A stretch of 64,000 nt of DNA from Nocardioides eburneiflavus (GCF_004785795.1 NZ_SRRO01000001.1:1488001-1552000); one strand, 5' to 3'. Shown: positions 7,662 through 16,530, counted from the stretch's first letter. Notes: generated from the letters alone by a model not told the origin. A program made the numbers and translations.

Positions 7662-8692
7662 CACCCACCACACCACGCGACGACGAGCCGTCCTCGCCCC
7701 GCTCGCCGGTCGTGATGCGCGACGTCGCCAAGGCCGCGGGCGTCTCGGTGGCCACCGTCTCGCACGTCGTCAACGACAACCCTCGCGCCCGTATCGGCCA
7801 GGCGGCCCGCGAACGCGTACGACGCGCGATCGAGGAGCTCGGCTACCGCCCCAACGCCCTGGCCAAGACACTCGTCACCGGCAGCTCCAGCTTCATCGGC
7901 CTGGTGGCCGATGCGATCGCGACGACGCCGTTCGCGGGCCAGATCATCCAGGGCGCCCAGGACGAGGCGTGGAAGCACGGGTACGTGCTCCTGGTGGCCA
8001 ACACCGGCGGGAACGAGGCCGCGGAGGAGCAGGCGATCGCGATGATGCTCGAGCACAAGGTCCGCGGGATCCTCTACTCCACCTGGTTCCACCGGGCCGT
8101 GACGCCACCTGCCGCGCTGGCCGAGACCGACGCCGTGCTGGTCGGCTGCTACTCCGAGGACAGCTCGCTGCAGGCAGTGGTGCCCGACGAGGTGCAAGGC
8201 GGCCGTACGGCGACCCAGCTGCTGCTGGACGCGGGCCACCGGCGCATCGCGTTCATCAACACCTCCCACCCGTCGCCGGCCCAGACCGGGCGGCTGGAGG
8301 GGTATCGGGAGCTGCTCGAGCGCGCCGGAGTCGGGTACGACCCGGCGCTCGTCGTCGAGGCGACCTCGGACCAGGAAGGCGGCTACGAGGCGGCGATGCG
8401 AGTGCTCGAGCACGACGTGACCGCTGTGTTCTGCCACAACGACCGGGTGGCGATGGGACTCTACGACGCCGCGCGGGACCGGTCCCTGAGGGTGCCCGAC
8501 GACCTCGCCGTGGTCGGCTTCGACGACCAGGAGGTCATCAGCGCCCACCTTCGGCCGCCGCTCACCACCGTGGCCCTGCCTCACTACGACCTCGGGGCGG
8601 CGGGCGTCCGGCTGCTGCTGGGGATCGATGAGCCCACCGCCGGCACCGCTCGCCTGGTTGCCTGCCCGCCGGTCGTCCGGTCCTCGGTCTGA
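7658..8692 (+). CDS. LacI-family transcriptional regulator (fructan locus, second)
   Basis: A 344-residue LacI-type regulator with HTH VMRDVAKAAGVSVATVSHVV, hinge YRPNALAKTL, and a sugar-sensor domain containing AGHRRIAFIN and VVGFDDQEVISAHLRPPLTT. It is embedded in the operon it may help regulate: its ATG overlaps the permease stop and the next GH32 gene starts 10 bp after its stop. Its recognition-helix residues (VSVATVS) differ from those of the first regulator (VSTTTVS), so it should read a different operator, possibly the one at 11936-11949. That pairing is a guess. Confidence 0.9.
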   Translation: MTPTTPRDDEPSSPRSPVVMRDVAKAAGVSVATVSHVVNDNPRARIGQAARERVRRAIEELGYRPNALAKTLVTGSSSFIGLVADAIATTPFAGQIIQGAQDEAWKHGYVLLVANTGGNEAAEEQAIAMMLEHKVRGILYSTWFHRAVTPPAALAETDAVLVGCYSEDSSLQAVVPDEVQGGRTATQLLLDAGHRRIAFINTSHPSPAQTGRLEGYRELLERAGVGYDPALVVEATSDQEGGYEAAMRVLEHDVTAVFCHNDRVAMGLYDAARDRSLRVPDDLAVVGFDDQEVISAHLRPPLTTVALPHYDLGAAGVRLLLGIDEPTAGTARLVACPPVVRSSV

Positions 8693-8702
8693 GGTCGGGT
8701 TC

Positions 8703-10142
8703 GTGGACACTCCCGTCAGCCGCCCGGCGTACCACTTCACGCCGGCTCGTCACTGGATGAACGATCCCAACGGGCTCGTCGTCGTCGACGGCACCTGGCA
8801 CATGTTCTTCCAGCACAACCCGCACGGACCCGAGTGGGGCAACATGAGCTGGGGGCACGCGTCCAGCACCGACCTGATCCACTGGACCGAGCACCCCGTG
8901 GCCATCGAGCACCGCCCCGGTGAGCAGATCTGGTCCGGCTCGGTGGTGATCGACCGGAGCCCGGAGGGCGCGCCGGTCCTGGTGGCCGTGCACACCAGCA
9001 GCTTCGAGGCCGGGGGACAGGCACAGTCCCTGGCGGTCAGCCACGACCGGGGGCTCAGCTGGCACCCCGCGGACGACGGCGGTCCCGTCCTCGACAGGGG
9101 CACGACCGACTTCCGCGACCCCAAGGTCTTCGCCCACACCTCCGACAGCGGCGACGCGTCCTGGGTGATGGTGGTCGTGGAGGCCGTTGACCGGCAGATT
9201 CTCGTCTTCCGCTCCCCGGACCTGCGCTCGTGGGAGCACGCCAGCACTCTCGGCCCGTACGGACCCGAGCCCGACGGCGCTGAGGTGTGGGAGTGCCCCG
9301 ACCTGTTCCCGCTGGAGCTCGACGACGATCCCGCCGACGTGCGGTGGGTACTCACCTGGAGCACCAACCCGGTCGGCCCCGACGGCGATCCTCGGGGCTC
9401 GTCGATGAGCTACCTCCTCGGCGGGTTCGACGGCTGCACGTTCGTACCCGACTCGGACGAGCCGGAACGCCTCGACGCCGGGCGGGACTTCTACGCCGGC
9501 ATCACGTTCGACAGCGCACCCGCGGGGCGCCGCGTGATGATCGGCTGGATGAGCAACTGGCGCTATGCCCACGACGTGCCGACGACGCCTTGGCGGGGTG
9601 CGATGTCGCTGCCGCGCGAGCTGGCCCTGCGCACCGTCGACGGGCGTCCTCGACTGGTCCAGCACCTGCCGCCCGAGCTGGCGCGCCTCGATCCTCGATC
9701 GACCCAACCGCTCGTGCGTGAGGCATCCCTGGCGACCCCGCTCGCGCTGCGGGAAGCGGATCACGCCCTCCTCGACCTCGACTGGGAGCTCGGCACGGCG
9801 ACCGAGGTGGGCCTGCGGATCGGAGCCGGGCCGGAGCCGTGCGCGACCCTGGCCTACGACGCAGGGGCCGCGACGCTGCGCGTCGAGCGCGGGGGGCAGG
9901 GTGCCGGGTTCCATCCCGACTTCGCCGGTGCCAGCGCCGTACGTGTGCCGGCTCGAGGCGGTCGACTGCGGCTGCTCGTGAGCCTGGACGGACCGCTGCT
10001 CGAGGTGTTCGCCGACGACGGGGCCACCTCTGTGTCCAGCCTGGTCCTGCCGGGGTCCGGCGGCTCCGCGCTGGAGGTGTACGCCGAGGGTCGAGCCCGG
10101 GTCACCGTCCGCGCGACCCGGCCCGACCCGCCCCCGCGGTGA
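8703..10142 (+). CDS. GH32 beta-fructosidase, cytoplasmic
   Basis: A 479-residue canonical GH32 enzyme that removes fructose from sucrose, levan or inulin-type oligosaccharides. The catalytic triad is clear: WMNDPNG with nucleophile Asp21, FRDP with Asp139, and WECPDLF with acid/base Glu197. The C-terminal beta-sandwich follows from about residue 330. There is no signal peptide, so it should hydrolyse sugars imported by the neighbouring ABC system. The GTG at 8703, 10 bp after the LacI stop, follows GAGGTCGGG; longer forms would overlap the regulator. It is the last gene of the operon that begins at 2953 and is followed by a strong shared terminator. Confidence 0.92.
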   Translation: MDTPVSRPAYHFTPARHWMNDPNGLVVVDGTWHMFFQHNPHGPEWGNMSWGHASSTDLIHWTEHPVAIEHRPGEQIWSGSVVIDRSPEGAPVLVAVHTSSFEAGGQAQSLAVSHDRGLSWHPADDGGPVLDRGTTDFRDPKVFAHTSDSGDASWVMVVVEAVDRQILVFRSPDLRSWEHASTLGPYGPEPDGAEVWECPDLFPLELDDDPADVRWVLTWSTNPVGPDGDPRGSSMSYLLGGFDGCTFVPDSDEPERLDAGRDFYAGITFDSAPAGRRVMIGWMSNWRYAHDVPTTPWRGAMSLPRELALRTVDGRPRLVQHLPPELARLDPRSTQPLVREASLATPLALREADHALLDLDWELGTATEVGLRIGAGPEPCATLAYDAGAATLRVERGGQGAGFHPDFAGASAVRVPARGGRLRLLVSLDGPLLEVFADDGATSVSSLVLPGSGGSALEVYAEGRARVTVRATRPDPPPR

Positions 10143-10169
10143 GGGCAGGCCCGATCCCTCCGCCACGGA

Positions 10170-10202
10170 GCGGGGCAGCTCCCGTCCGAGGAGCTGCCCC
10201 GC
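10170..10202. terminator. Bidirectional terminator hairpin between convergent genes
   Basis: A perfect 13-bp stem (10170-10182 with 10190-10202, arms built on GGGGCAGCTCC) with a 7-nt loop lies between the rightward GH32 gene and the leftward GH68 gene. The symmetry suits termination from both sides, although U-tracts are lacking, as is common in this GC range. Confidence 0.75.
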
Positions 10203-10221
10203 CCCGTGCCAGAGCCCCTGC

Positions 10222-11808
10222 TCAGGGAATGAAGGTGCCGGGGTTGGCGTGCCGGTTGGCCGGGATGTCGGCATAGCCGCCCAGCCCGCCGTCGCCGTAG
10301 CTGCGGTCCACGGTGATGGTCTCGCCGCTGATGTCCAGCCTGATCGTCGGACCGAGGGTGCCACCGCGTCGGAAGCTGTCCTTGGTGCCGACGGTGTCGA
10401 TGAACGACTGCACCAGGCCGCCGGGCATCACGTAGTGCGAGTAGGCCTGGAACGTCCCCGGGTGCTGGTTGTAGTCGGGGTCGAACGGGAACCCGGTGGC
10501 GTAGTTGAGGTTGGTCGGGTTGCCGACGGCCAGTCCGGACCCGCGGTTGACGGGCTGGTAGTCGCTGCGGATGCCGTTGCCGACGAAGGCGTACACGCCC
10601 TCGGGGCCGTCGATCCCTTCGGCGAACGTCGACCTGTGACTGATCGTGAACAGGTAGTACTTGCCGTCCTTCATGTAGATCTGCGGCCGTTCCGTCTGGT
10701 CCGTGACGCAGTTGGCCGAGAGGATCGGCGGCAGGAACCTCCAGCTCGAGAGGTCGTCGTTGGTGGCGACGGCGAGTCCGACGTTGGCCATCTGGAGCCG
10801 GGCGTCGCTGCTGCGCACGGTCTCGAGGTCCTCGGCGTGCGGGTCCCCGGGGCGGTAGCCCAGGTCCTCCTCGGTGCACGCCGGGGTGCCGCGCACCGTG
10901 GCGGTGTTCCCCTCGAAGACCATGTAGGTCTTCCCCGGGTGGGCGGGGTCCTTGAAGGTGAAGGGGTCGCGGAAGTTGTAGTAGGGGTTCTGCTCGCCGT
11001 TCTGGTACCACTTGCCGTCGGGCTTGAGCAGCTCGTGGTGGATCTCGAAGCCGGTGAACCGCACGCCGTTGGCGTCGGCCTTCAGCTTGCCGGGGGTCAT
11101 CATGATGCGCGCGTCGGCCGGCTTGACGTCCTCGCCCTGCGCATTGCGGTAGAACGCGACCGCCGTGTAGAAGACCTTGACGTTGCCGCCCTTGAAGATC
11201 CGGGTCGAGCCGGACCACTCCGTCTGGTGGCTGAAGGACTGGTCCTCGAAGACCTCGCCCGAGACACCCTCGGGGAACACGAGTCCGCCATAGGTCCAGC
11301 CGCCGTTCTCGGGGCGCTGGTCGGCGGGGATGCCGGCCTTCCGGAAGAAGTAGCCGAGCTTGGCGTAGGTGTGCCGGTCGTCGAAGCCGAGGTTGCGGTC
11401 GGCGACGAGGGAGAAGATGACCTCCCAGCCCTTGAAGCTGTACTGGTCCGCGGCCGAGTCGGTGAGCGGCCAGGAGTCCCACACCCACACGCGTCCGCCG
11501 CTCATGTCGGGGAAGCTGATGGGCACCGTGGGGGCGGTGTACTCCTCCGGCATGGAGTTCTCCCGCGGGCCGGCGGCGGGGTCAGACATCGCCTTGAGCT
11601 GGCGGGCGTCTGCCCGTGTCCACCGGGACGTGAAGTCCGAGTCCGGCGGGTGTGCCTCCTGGCTGTGCACGGTCGGCTCGGGAAAGCCTTCCACGGCACG
11701 CGGGGCGTTGTCGGTCGTCTGCGGTTGTGCTCCCGCGGCGGTGCCGGTGAGCACCAGGCCGAGGAGGCCCAAGGAGGCGAGCCCCCGGCGCAGCTGTGTC
11801 ATGAACAT
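10222..11808 (-). CDS. Secreted GH68 levansucrase-type fructosyltransferase
   Basis: A 528-residue GH68 enzyme. GH68 proteins cleave sucrose and transfer fructose to a growing fructan or to water. The triad is visible: nucleophile Asp111 in VWDSWP, Asp281 in NFRDPF, and acid/base Glu373 in TERPQIY, the last in the style of proteobacterial levansucrases. A signal peptide of about 27 residues ends near AGA, so it is exported. The ATG at 11808 is supported by GGAGGG 8 nt upstream; a second ATG is at 11802. It is divergent from a GH32 lipoprotein gene and convergent with a cytoplasmic GH32 gene. Levan is the probable product, but inulosucrase or plain invertase activity cannot be excluded. Confidence 0.9.
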   Translation of the reverse strand: MFMTQLRRGLASLGLLGLVLTGTAAGAQPQTTDNAPRAVEGFPEPTVHSQEAHPPDSDFTSRWTRADARQLKAMSDPAAGPRENSMPEEYTAPTVPISFPDMSGGRVWVWDSWPLTDSAADQYSFKGWEVIFSLVADRNLGFDDRHTYAKLGYFFRKAGIPADQRPENGGWTYGGLVFPEGVSGEVFEDQSFSHQTEWSGSTRIFKGGNVKVFYTAVAFYRNAQGEDVKPADARIMMTPGKLKADANGVRFTGFEIHHELLKPDGKWYQNGEQNPYYNFRDPFTFKDPAHPGKTYMVFEGNTATVRGTPACTEEDLGYRPGDPHAEDLETVRSSDARLQMANVGLAVATNDDLSSWRFLPPILSANCVTDQTERPQIYMKDGKYYLFTISHRSTFAEGIDGPEGVYAFVGNGIRSDYQPVNRGSGLAVGNPTNLNYATGFPFDPDYNQHPGTFQAYSHYVMPGGLVQSFIDTVGTKDSFRRGGTLGPTIRLDISGETITVDRSYGDGGLGGYADIPANRHANPGTFIP

Positions 11809-11921
11809 TGAGTTGTCCCTCCGAGAAGTCCCCGCGCTCGTGTGGGTCCACGTCAGCGCGACGGACGGCCTATCCCCAGGCAGGCTCCACGCTAGACGCC
11901 ATGCCCCGACCTGTGAAGGCT

Positions 11922-11949
11922 TTGGCAACCCCCATCTAAATCGATATAG
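11922..11949 (+). promoter_or_regulatory. Promoter with embedded LacI-type operator upstream of GH32 lipoprotein
   Basis: TTGGCA (11922-11927), a 16-bp spacer and TATAGT (11944-11949) form a rightward promoter. CTAAATCGATATAG (11936-11949) is a near-perfect palindrome (12 of 14 symmetric, CG at the centre) over the -10 box. It lies in the 255-bp gap between the divergent GH68 and GH32 genes, so one regulator could control both. Confidence 0.5.
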
Positions 11950-12063
11950 TCGACGTCGGGAGGCCATCGCTTCCCCCAGGCCCTTGGCCTTCCACCCGCT
12001 GCGGGTGTCTGCTCGGGAAGACACGTGGATGCCCGCAGCGCGGGTCGCTCTCGGGAGGAGCCC

Positions 12064-13551
12064 ATGCCACAGATGCCCGCAGTACGGCGGCGCGCGGTGC
12101 TGGCCGCCGGCGGGGCCGTGTCGCTCGCGGCCTGCACCGCGAGCAACGAGCGACCTCCCGGCGGCGACCTCCCGGTCACGCGACGACCCGCGTACCACCT
12201 GACGCCACCGGCCCACTGGATGAACGACCCCCAACGTCCCCTCTTCAGGGACGGCCAGTGGCATCTCTACTACCTCTACAACGCGGACTTCCCGCACGGC
12301 AACGGCACGGCATGGGCGCGGGCGGTCAGCGTCGACATGGTCACCTGGCGACCCGCGGGCGTGGCGATCCCCAAGTACGTCGACGCGTGGGGCGACATCG
12401 AGAGCGGCAGTGCCGTGGTCGACGAGCAGGGGACCGCCGGGTTCGGTGCCGGCGCGGTGGTCGCCCTCGCGACGCAGCAGGTCGACGGCGTGCAGCGCCA
12501 GTCCCTGTTCGTGTCCCGCGACGGAGGCCGGACCTTCGACCCGGCGCCCGGCAACCCCGTCCTCGGCAACCCCGGGACGGCGGACTTCCGCGACCCGAAG
12601 GTGGTCTACGACGCCGTGGGCGAACGATGGGTGATGGTGCTCGCCGAGGGCCAGCGCCTGGGCTTCTACGCCTCGACGGACCTGCGGGAGTGGACCTATC
12701 TCTCGGACTTCACCACCAGCGACCTCGGCCTGCTCGAGTGTCCTGACCTGTTCGAGATGTCGCTCGACGCGGATCCGGACAGTCGCGTCTGGGTGCTGCT
12801 GGCGTCCGCCAACGGGGCGGCGGAGGGCCGTACGACCGGCACGGTCTACTGGACGGGCACCTGGGCCGCCGACACCTTCGTCGCCGACGACCACCCGCAC
12901 CGGTGGCTGGACGCCGGTCCCGACCTCTATGCGACGGTCACGTGGTCCGACCCCCGTGACCCGGAGGACGCCCAGCGCGCCCGCAGGTATGCGTTGGGAT
13001 GGCTCAACGGGTGGGCCTACGCCGCGGAGCGGTCGGGCACCGAGTGGCAAGGTGGATCGCAGTCGGTCGTGCGTGAGATCGAGCTGGTGAGCCACCTGGC
13101 CGACGCCCCGGTGCTCGCCTCGCGGCCGCTGTCCGCGCTCAGCGACCTGATGACCGGTCCGGCCCTGAGCGATCCCACCCGGCCCGGTACGGCGTCCTTC
13201 CACGTCGAGGTGGACCTCGAGGGCGCCACCGCCCCGGTCGAGCTGACGCTCCGCGGGGACGCGGCGGCGCTCGTCGTCCGCGCCGATCCCGGCACGAGGG
13301 AGATCGGTGTGCACCGGGTCGGCGTGCGGGTCCCTCACGACGAGGCGTGGGAGCTCGAGCACGTCTCCCGCGTCCCCGATGGAGGTTCGATGTCGAGATG
13401 GGGGGTGTGGGTGGACGCGGGCTCCGTCGAGATCTTCCTGGAGGACGGTTCACTCTCGTTCTCCACCGCCGTCGACCTCGGCGACCCGGCGTCCCTCACC
13501 GTCGAGCATGCCGGTGTCACGGCCGCCACGGTGCGTTCCCTCTCGTCCTGA
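12064..13551 (+). CDS. GH32 fructan hydrolase, Tat-type lipoprotein
   Basis: A 495-residue GH32 protein anchored outside the membrane. The N-terminus has an RRR twin-arginine-like stretch and lipobox LAAC, with lipidated Cys24. The nucleophile motif is WMNDPQRP (Asp55), which departs from WMNDPNG after the Asp-Pro. FRDP (Asp177) and LECPDLF (Glu225) are standard. The loss of Asn-Gly in the active-site loop may shift specificity, for example toward endo- or difructose-releasing action; that is inference. The ATG at 12064 follows CGGGAGGAGCCC. Its 3' end overlaps the convergent GH32 gene by 35 bp. It would act on fructan at the cell surface, near the GH68 enzyme. Confidence 0.88.
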   Translation: MPQMPAVRRRAVLAAGGAVSLAACTASNERPPGGDLPVTRRPAYHLTPPAHWMNDPQRPLFRDGQWHLYYLYNADFPHGNGTAWARAVSVDMVTWRPAGVAIPKYVDAWGDIESGSAVVDEQGTAGFGAGAVVALATQQVDGVQRQSLFVSRDGGRTFDPAPGNPVLGNPGTADFRDPKVVYDAVGERWVMVLAEGQRLGFYASTDLREWTYLSDFTTSDLGLLECPDLFEMSLDADPDSRVWVLLASANGAAEGRTTGTVYWTGTWAADTFVADDHPHRWLDAGPDLYATVTWSDPRDPEDAQRARRYALGWLNGWAYAAERSGTEWQGGSQSVVREIELVSHLADAPVLASRPLSALSDLMTGPALSDPTRPGTASFHVEVDLEGATAPVELTLRGDAAALVVRADPGTREIGVHRVGVRVPHDEAWELEHVSRVPDGGSMSRWGVWVDAGSVEIFLEDGSLSFSTAVDLGDPASLTVEHAGVTAATVRSLSS

Positions 13552-16165
13552 CGGGAGCCCACATCGCGGGGGCGAGCGGGGTCACGGTCAGGCTCGTGAG
13601 CTCCGCCCGCCCGTCAGTGGCCCAGACGCCGATGGAGCTGGCGCCTGCCTCGGGGAACACCTGGTCGGTGATGGTGGTCAGTCCGTCCTTGCTGAAGACC
13701 TCGACAGACGCCCGGTCGAGGTAGACCGTGAACGACACCTTGCCGTCCCGTGCCGTGAGTGGGGCGCGATCCCTCGACGGGAAGGCCGGGTGGAAGGTGA
13801 CGTTCCCCGATTCCGTCCGGTCCACCACCAGCTCCTGTCGGCGTGCGTCGTAGCCGATGCGTGTCGCGCTGGTGGCACCACCGAGGACGGAGATCCCAGC
13901 GGCCGACGCCGACCCGACGTCGATGACGGCGTCGAGCTGGACCACGTTCCCCGACACCGGGAGGGTTGCCGCTCCTTGCTCGATCGTCACGTCCCTGAGC
14001 CTGGTGGCGGCCCTCCGGCGCCGCAGGCTCGCGATCTGGGGGACCACCTCCTGGTGCAGGCGTGGCCCCTCGGGCGTGGTGACGAGCCGTACCTCTCGCG
14101 GCAGTGACATGGAGCTGCGCCAGGTGCTGGTGGGGATGTCGTTGGCGTAGTCCCAGTTGTTCATCCAGCCGACCATCACCCGCTCGTCGTCCCCCGCGCC
14201 GCTGAAGGTCACGGCCGCGTAGTAGTCGCGTCCCCAGTCGAGCCACTCGTACGCGCTCAGCCGCGTGCGTGCGGGCTCGTCTGCGAGCCGCAGCTCGTCG
14301 GCCAGGACGTGCCCCCACCCGAAGCGGTTGTTGTCGACGACCTGGACACGCGCCTGCTTCCCGTCCAGGTCGGAGACGTCCCAGCTGTGCCAGTCCAGGG
14401 TCTCGCTGTTGGCTCCCGTGGCGGTGCGGACGACCTCTCCGTCGACGAGGAGGTTCACGCTGGTCTCGTCGCTGCGCACCCGCGCCGGCTCCGGGCCCAG
14501 CACGACGTGGTCGAAGGTCAGGTGACCCCACCCGCCGGTGGCCCGGTCGACGATCCGGACCCGGGCGGTGCTGCCCCTGAGGGCCGACACGTCCCAGCTG
14601 GACCAGTTGAGCGCCCCGGCCTCCGCGCCGGTGGCCGACCGGAGGACCTCCCCGTCGACGACGAGCTCGGCCTGCAGGGATCCGTCGGTGCGCTTGCCGC
14701 CGCCGATGAGGAAGCTCACGTGGTCGTCGTCGATGACGAAGGCGGGTGAGGTCAGGGTGCCCGTGTTGTCGTCCCCGCGCGGCCCGCCCTCGAAGGTGTT
14801 GACCCGCTTCGACCCGAGGTAGTAGTCGCCACCCTGGGTGGAGGGGTTGCGGGCCGGCTCGAAGTCACCGGTGAGCTCCCAGCCCCGGTCGGCCATCGTC
14901 ACGCCGTCGGGGTACTCGAACCCGTCGAACAGCAGCTCGCCTGCCGGCGGCTCGTTGCCCAGCTGTCCGCCGGGGACGTGGGGGTGCCGGCCGCCGCCGA
15001 CCAGGAAGTTGACGAAGTCCTTGTCGATCGTGAACTCGGGTGACGTGAGGGTGCCGACCGGCCAGTCCCCGTCGTGGAAGCCGTTGACCAGTCCCGAGCC
15101 CCGGAACCCGGTGACGGGGTGCTGGCCGGGCAGGGTGCCGGCGGCCGGCGCGGGCCCGAAGGGTCCGTCGCGCCAGTTGCCCGGCTCGTTGGCGACCTGC
15201 CACTGGCCCCAGCTTCCCCCGTCGAAGCCCTCGAGGACGGTGCCGGCGGGGGTGGGCTCCTCGGTGACGGTCGACTCGGAGGTGAACGTGGTGCCGTCGA
15301 AGTCACCGACGAAGTACTGCCCGCCGCTGCCGCCGGCCACGGAGCCGGGGTTGAGGTTGACGACCATGACCCACTTGACGTCGTCGCGATCGCCGTCCAC
15401 GGATAGCGGGAACAGGTCCGGGCACTCCCAGATCCCGCCGGTGGCGTTGGCCGGCCCGAAGTCGCTCAGGTGCGTCCAGTCGATGAGGTCGTCGCTCCGG
15501 TAGAGCACGACCTTGTGGTCGGGGGCCTCCACCGCCACCATCACCCAGTAGGCGCCGGCGGGGCCGTCGTACCAGAAGACCTTGGGGTCGCGGAAGTTCC
15601 TCGAGCCACGGTCGAGCACCGGGTTGCCGGCGTACTTCGTCCAGGTCTGCCCGTCGTCGAGGCTGTACGCCAGGGACTGCGCCTGCCGTCCCGCCATCGT
15701 GGGGTGGTCGGGCGTGTAGGAGCTGGTGTACAGCGCGACCAGCGGGGGGTCGTCCGCGGTGCCGAGGCCGGAGGAGTTCATGGGATCCGAGACCACCGAC
15801 CCGGAGAAGATGTCCTCGACGGCGCGGCCCTGGTCGTCGAACGTCTGCGGGATGGCCAGCGGCTGCTCGTCCCAGTGCAGCAGGTCGGGCGAGGTGGCAT
15901 GTCCCCAGCTCATGTTTCCCCACCGGGTGCCGGAGGGGTTGTGCTGGAAGAAGAGGTGGTACGTGCCCTTGTGGAGCACCATCCCGTTCGGGTCGTTCAT
16001 CCAGTTCTTCTCGGGCGTGAAGTGCAGCAGCGGCCGGTACTGCTGGTCCGCCGGCTCCACGGCCGCCTCGACGGAGGGGGTCGCGGTGGCGGGCACGAGC
16101 GGCAGGGTCACGCCGACGGCGAGCGCGGCGGCCGCCAGGGTCTTGCGAGTGGGGAGATGACGCAT
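13517..16165 (-). CDS. Large secreted GH32 enzyme (levanase/inulinase type) with nested insertion
   Basis: An 882-residue exported GH32 enzyme. A signal peptide (about 1-34) is followed by WMNDPNG (55-61, nucleophile Asp58), FRDP (191-194) and WECPDLF (acid/base Glu247). The propeller is interrupted at about 300-635 and resumes at DWGRDYYAAVTF (643-654); the C-terminal sandwich follows. The insert holds one beta-rich module (about 408-560) lying inside a second, related one (about 311-405 plus 566-633), as the repeated LTSPxFxID, FLxGGG, VDGEVxRxATG and GWGH motifs show. The modules may bind fructan. The ATG has AAGGAAG upstream. It is the last gene of a six-gene operon with a sugar kinase and CUT2 transporter, so the released fructose is probably imported and phosphorylated. 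Confidence 0.9.
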   Translation of the reverse strand: MRHLPTRKTLAAAALAVGVTLPLVPATATPSVEAAVEPADQQYRPLLHFTPEKNWMNDPNGMVLHKGTYHLFFQHNPSGTRWGNMSWGHATSPDLLHWDEQPLAIPQTFDDQGRAVEDIFSGSVVSDPMNSSGLGTADDPPLVALYTSSYTPDHPTMAGRQAQSLAYSLDDGQTWTKYAGNPVLDRGSRNFRDPKVFWYDGPAGAYWVMVAVEAPDHKVVLYRSDDLIDWTHLSDFGPANATGGIWECPDLFPLSVDGDRDDVKWVMVVNLNPGSVAGGSGGQYFVGDFDGTTFTSESTVTEEPTPAGTVLEGFDGGSWGQWQVANEPGNWRDGPFGPAPAAGTLPGQHPVTGFRGSGLVNGFHDGDWPVGTLTSPEFTIDKDFVNFLVGGGRHPHVPGGQLGNEPPAGELLFDGFEYPDGVTMADRGWELTGDFEPARNPSTQGGDYYLGSKRVNTFEGGPRGDDNTGTLTSPAFVIDDDHVSFLIGGGKRTDGSLQAELVVDGEVLRSATGAEAGALNWSSWDVSALRGSTARVRIVDRATGGWGHLTFDHVVLGPEPARVRSDETSVNLLVDGEVVRTATGANSETLDWHSWDVSDLDGKQARVQVVDNNRFGWGHVLADELRLADEPARTRLSAYEWLDWGRDYYAAVTFSGAGDDERVMVGWMNNWDYANDIPTSTWRSSMSLPREVRLVTTPEGPRLHQEVVPQIASLRRRRAATRLRDVTIEQGAATLPVSGNVVQLDAVIDVGSASAAGISVLGGATSATRIGYDARRQELVVDRTESGNVTFHPAFPSRDRAPLTARDGKVSFTVYLDRASVEVFSKDGLTTITDQVFPEAGASSIGVWATDGRAELTSLTVTPLAPAMWAPVRTRGNAPWRP

Positions 16166-16198
16166 CGTTCTTCCTTGCTGTGGAAGGGGGGGACGAGC

Positions 16199-16513
16199 TC
16201 AGACGACCGTCGCCGGCGCCGTGGGGTGCAGGAAGGACAGCTGTGAGCCGTCCTCGACGATGAGGTCGCCGAGAGCGGCGTTGAAGACGGCGCCGTACGG
16301 CGCGGACAGGTGGGCCTCGAACGCCGACGGGTCTGCGTACCGCTCGAGCACGAAGAACCGGCACGGGTCCTCGGCGCGCTGGTAGACGGTGAACTCCAGG
16401 TTGCCCGGCTCCTGGCGGACGTCGTCGGCGAGGCCGGTGATGAGGCGCTCGACCTCGGCGAGCTGCTCGGTCCGGGCAGTGAACTCGGCGTACAGGACGA
16501 CAGGATCGGACAC
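16199..16513 (-). CDS. ABM-fold (YgiN-like) small monooxygenase family protein
   Basis: A 104-residue protein of the antibiotic-biosynthesis-monooxygenase/quinol monooxygenase fold, a dimeric ferredoxin-like barrel. Matching features are VVLYAEFTARTEQLAEVERL, EPGNLEFTVYQ and FFVLERYADPSAFEAHL, with the HL pair that is conserved in this family. The GTG at 16513 follows CGAGGAGC and lies 17 bp after the kinase stop. It sits between the sugar kinase and the secreted GH32 gene, which is unusual company for an oxygenase. Members in sugar operons may act as mutarotase-like or redox helpers; its role here is unknown. Confidence 0.75.
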   Translation of the reverse strand: MSDPVVLYAEFTARTEQLAEVERLITGLADDVRQEPGNLEFTVYQRAEDPCRFFVLERYADPSAFEAHLSAPYGAVFNAALGDLIVEDGSQLSFLHPTAPATVV

Positions 16514-16530
16514 GAGCGCTCCTCGAGGAA

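Noticed and set aside
10222..13362. Reading the GH68 gene as a 1046-residue protein from 13362
   Set aside because: The extra 518 residues are antisense to the GH32 lipoprotein gene, and the ATG at 11808 has a good ribosome site and signal peptide.
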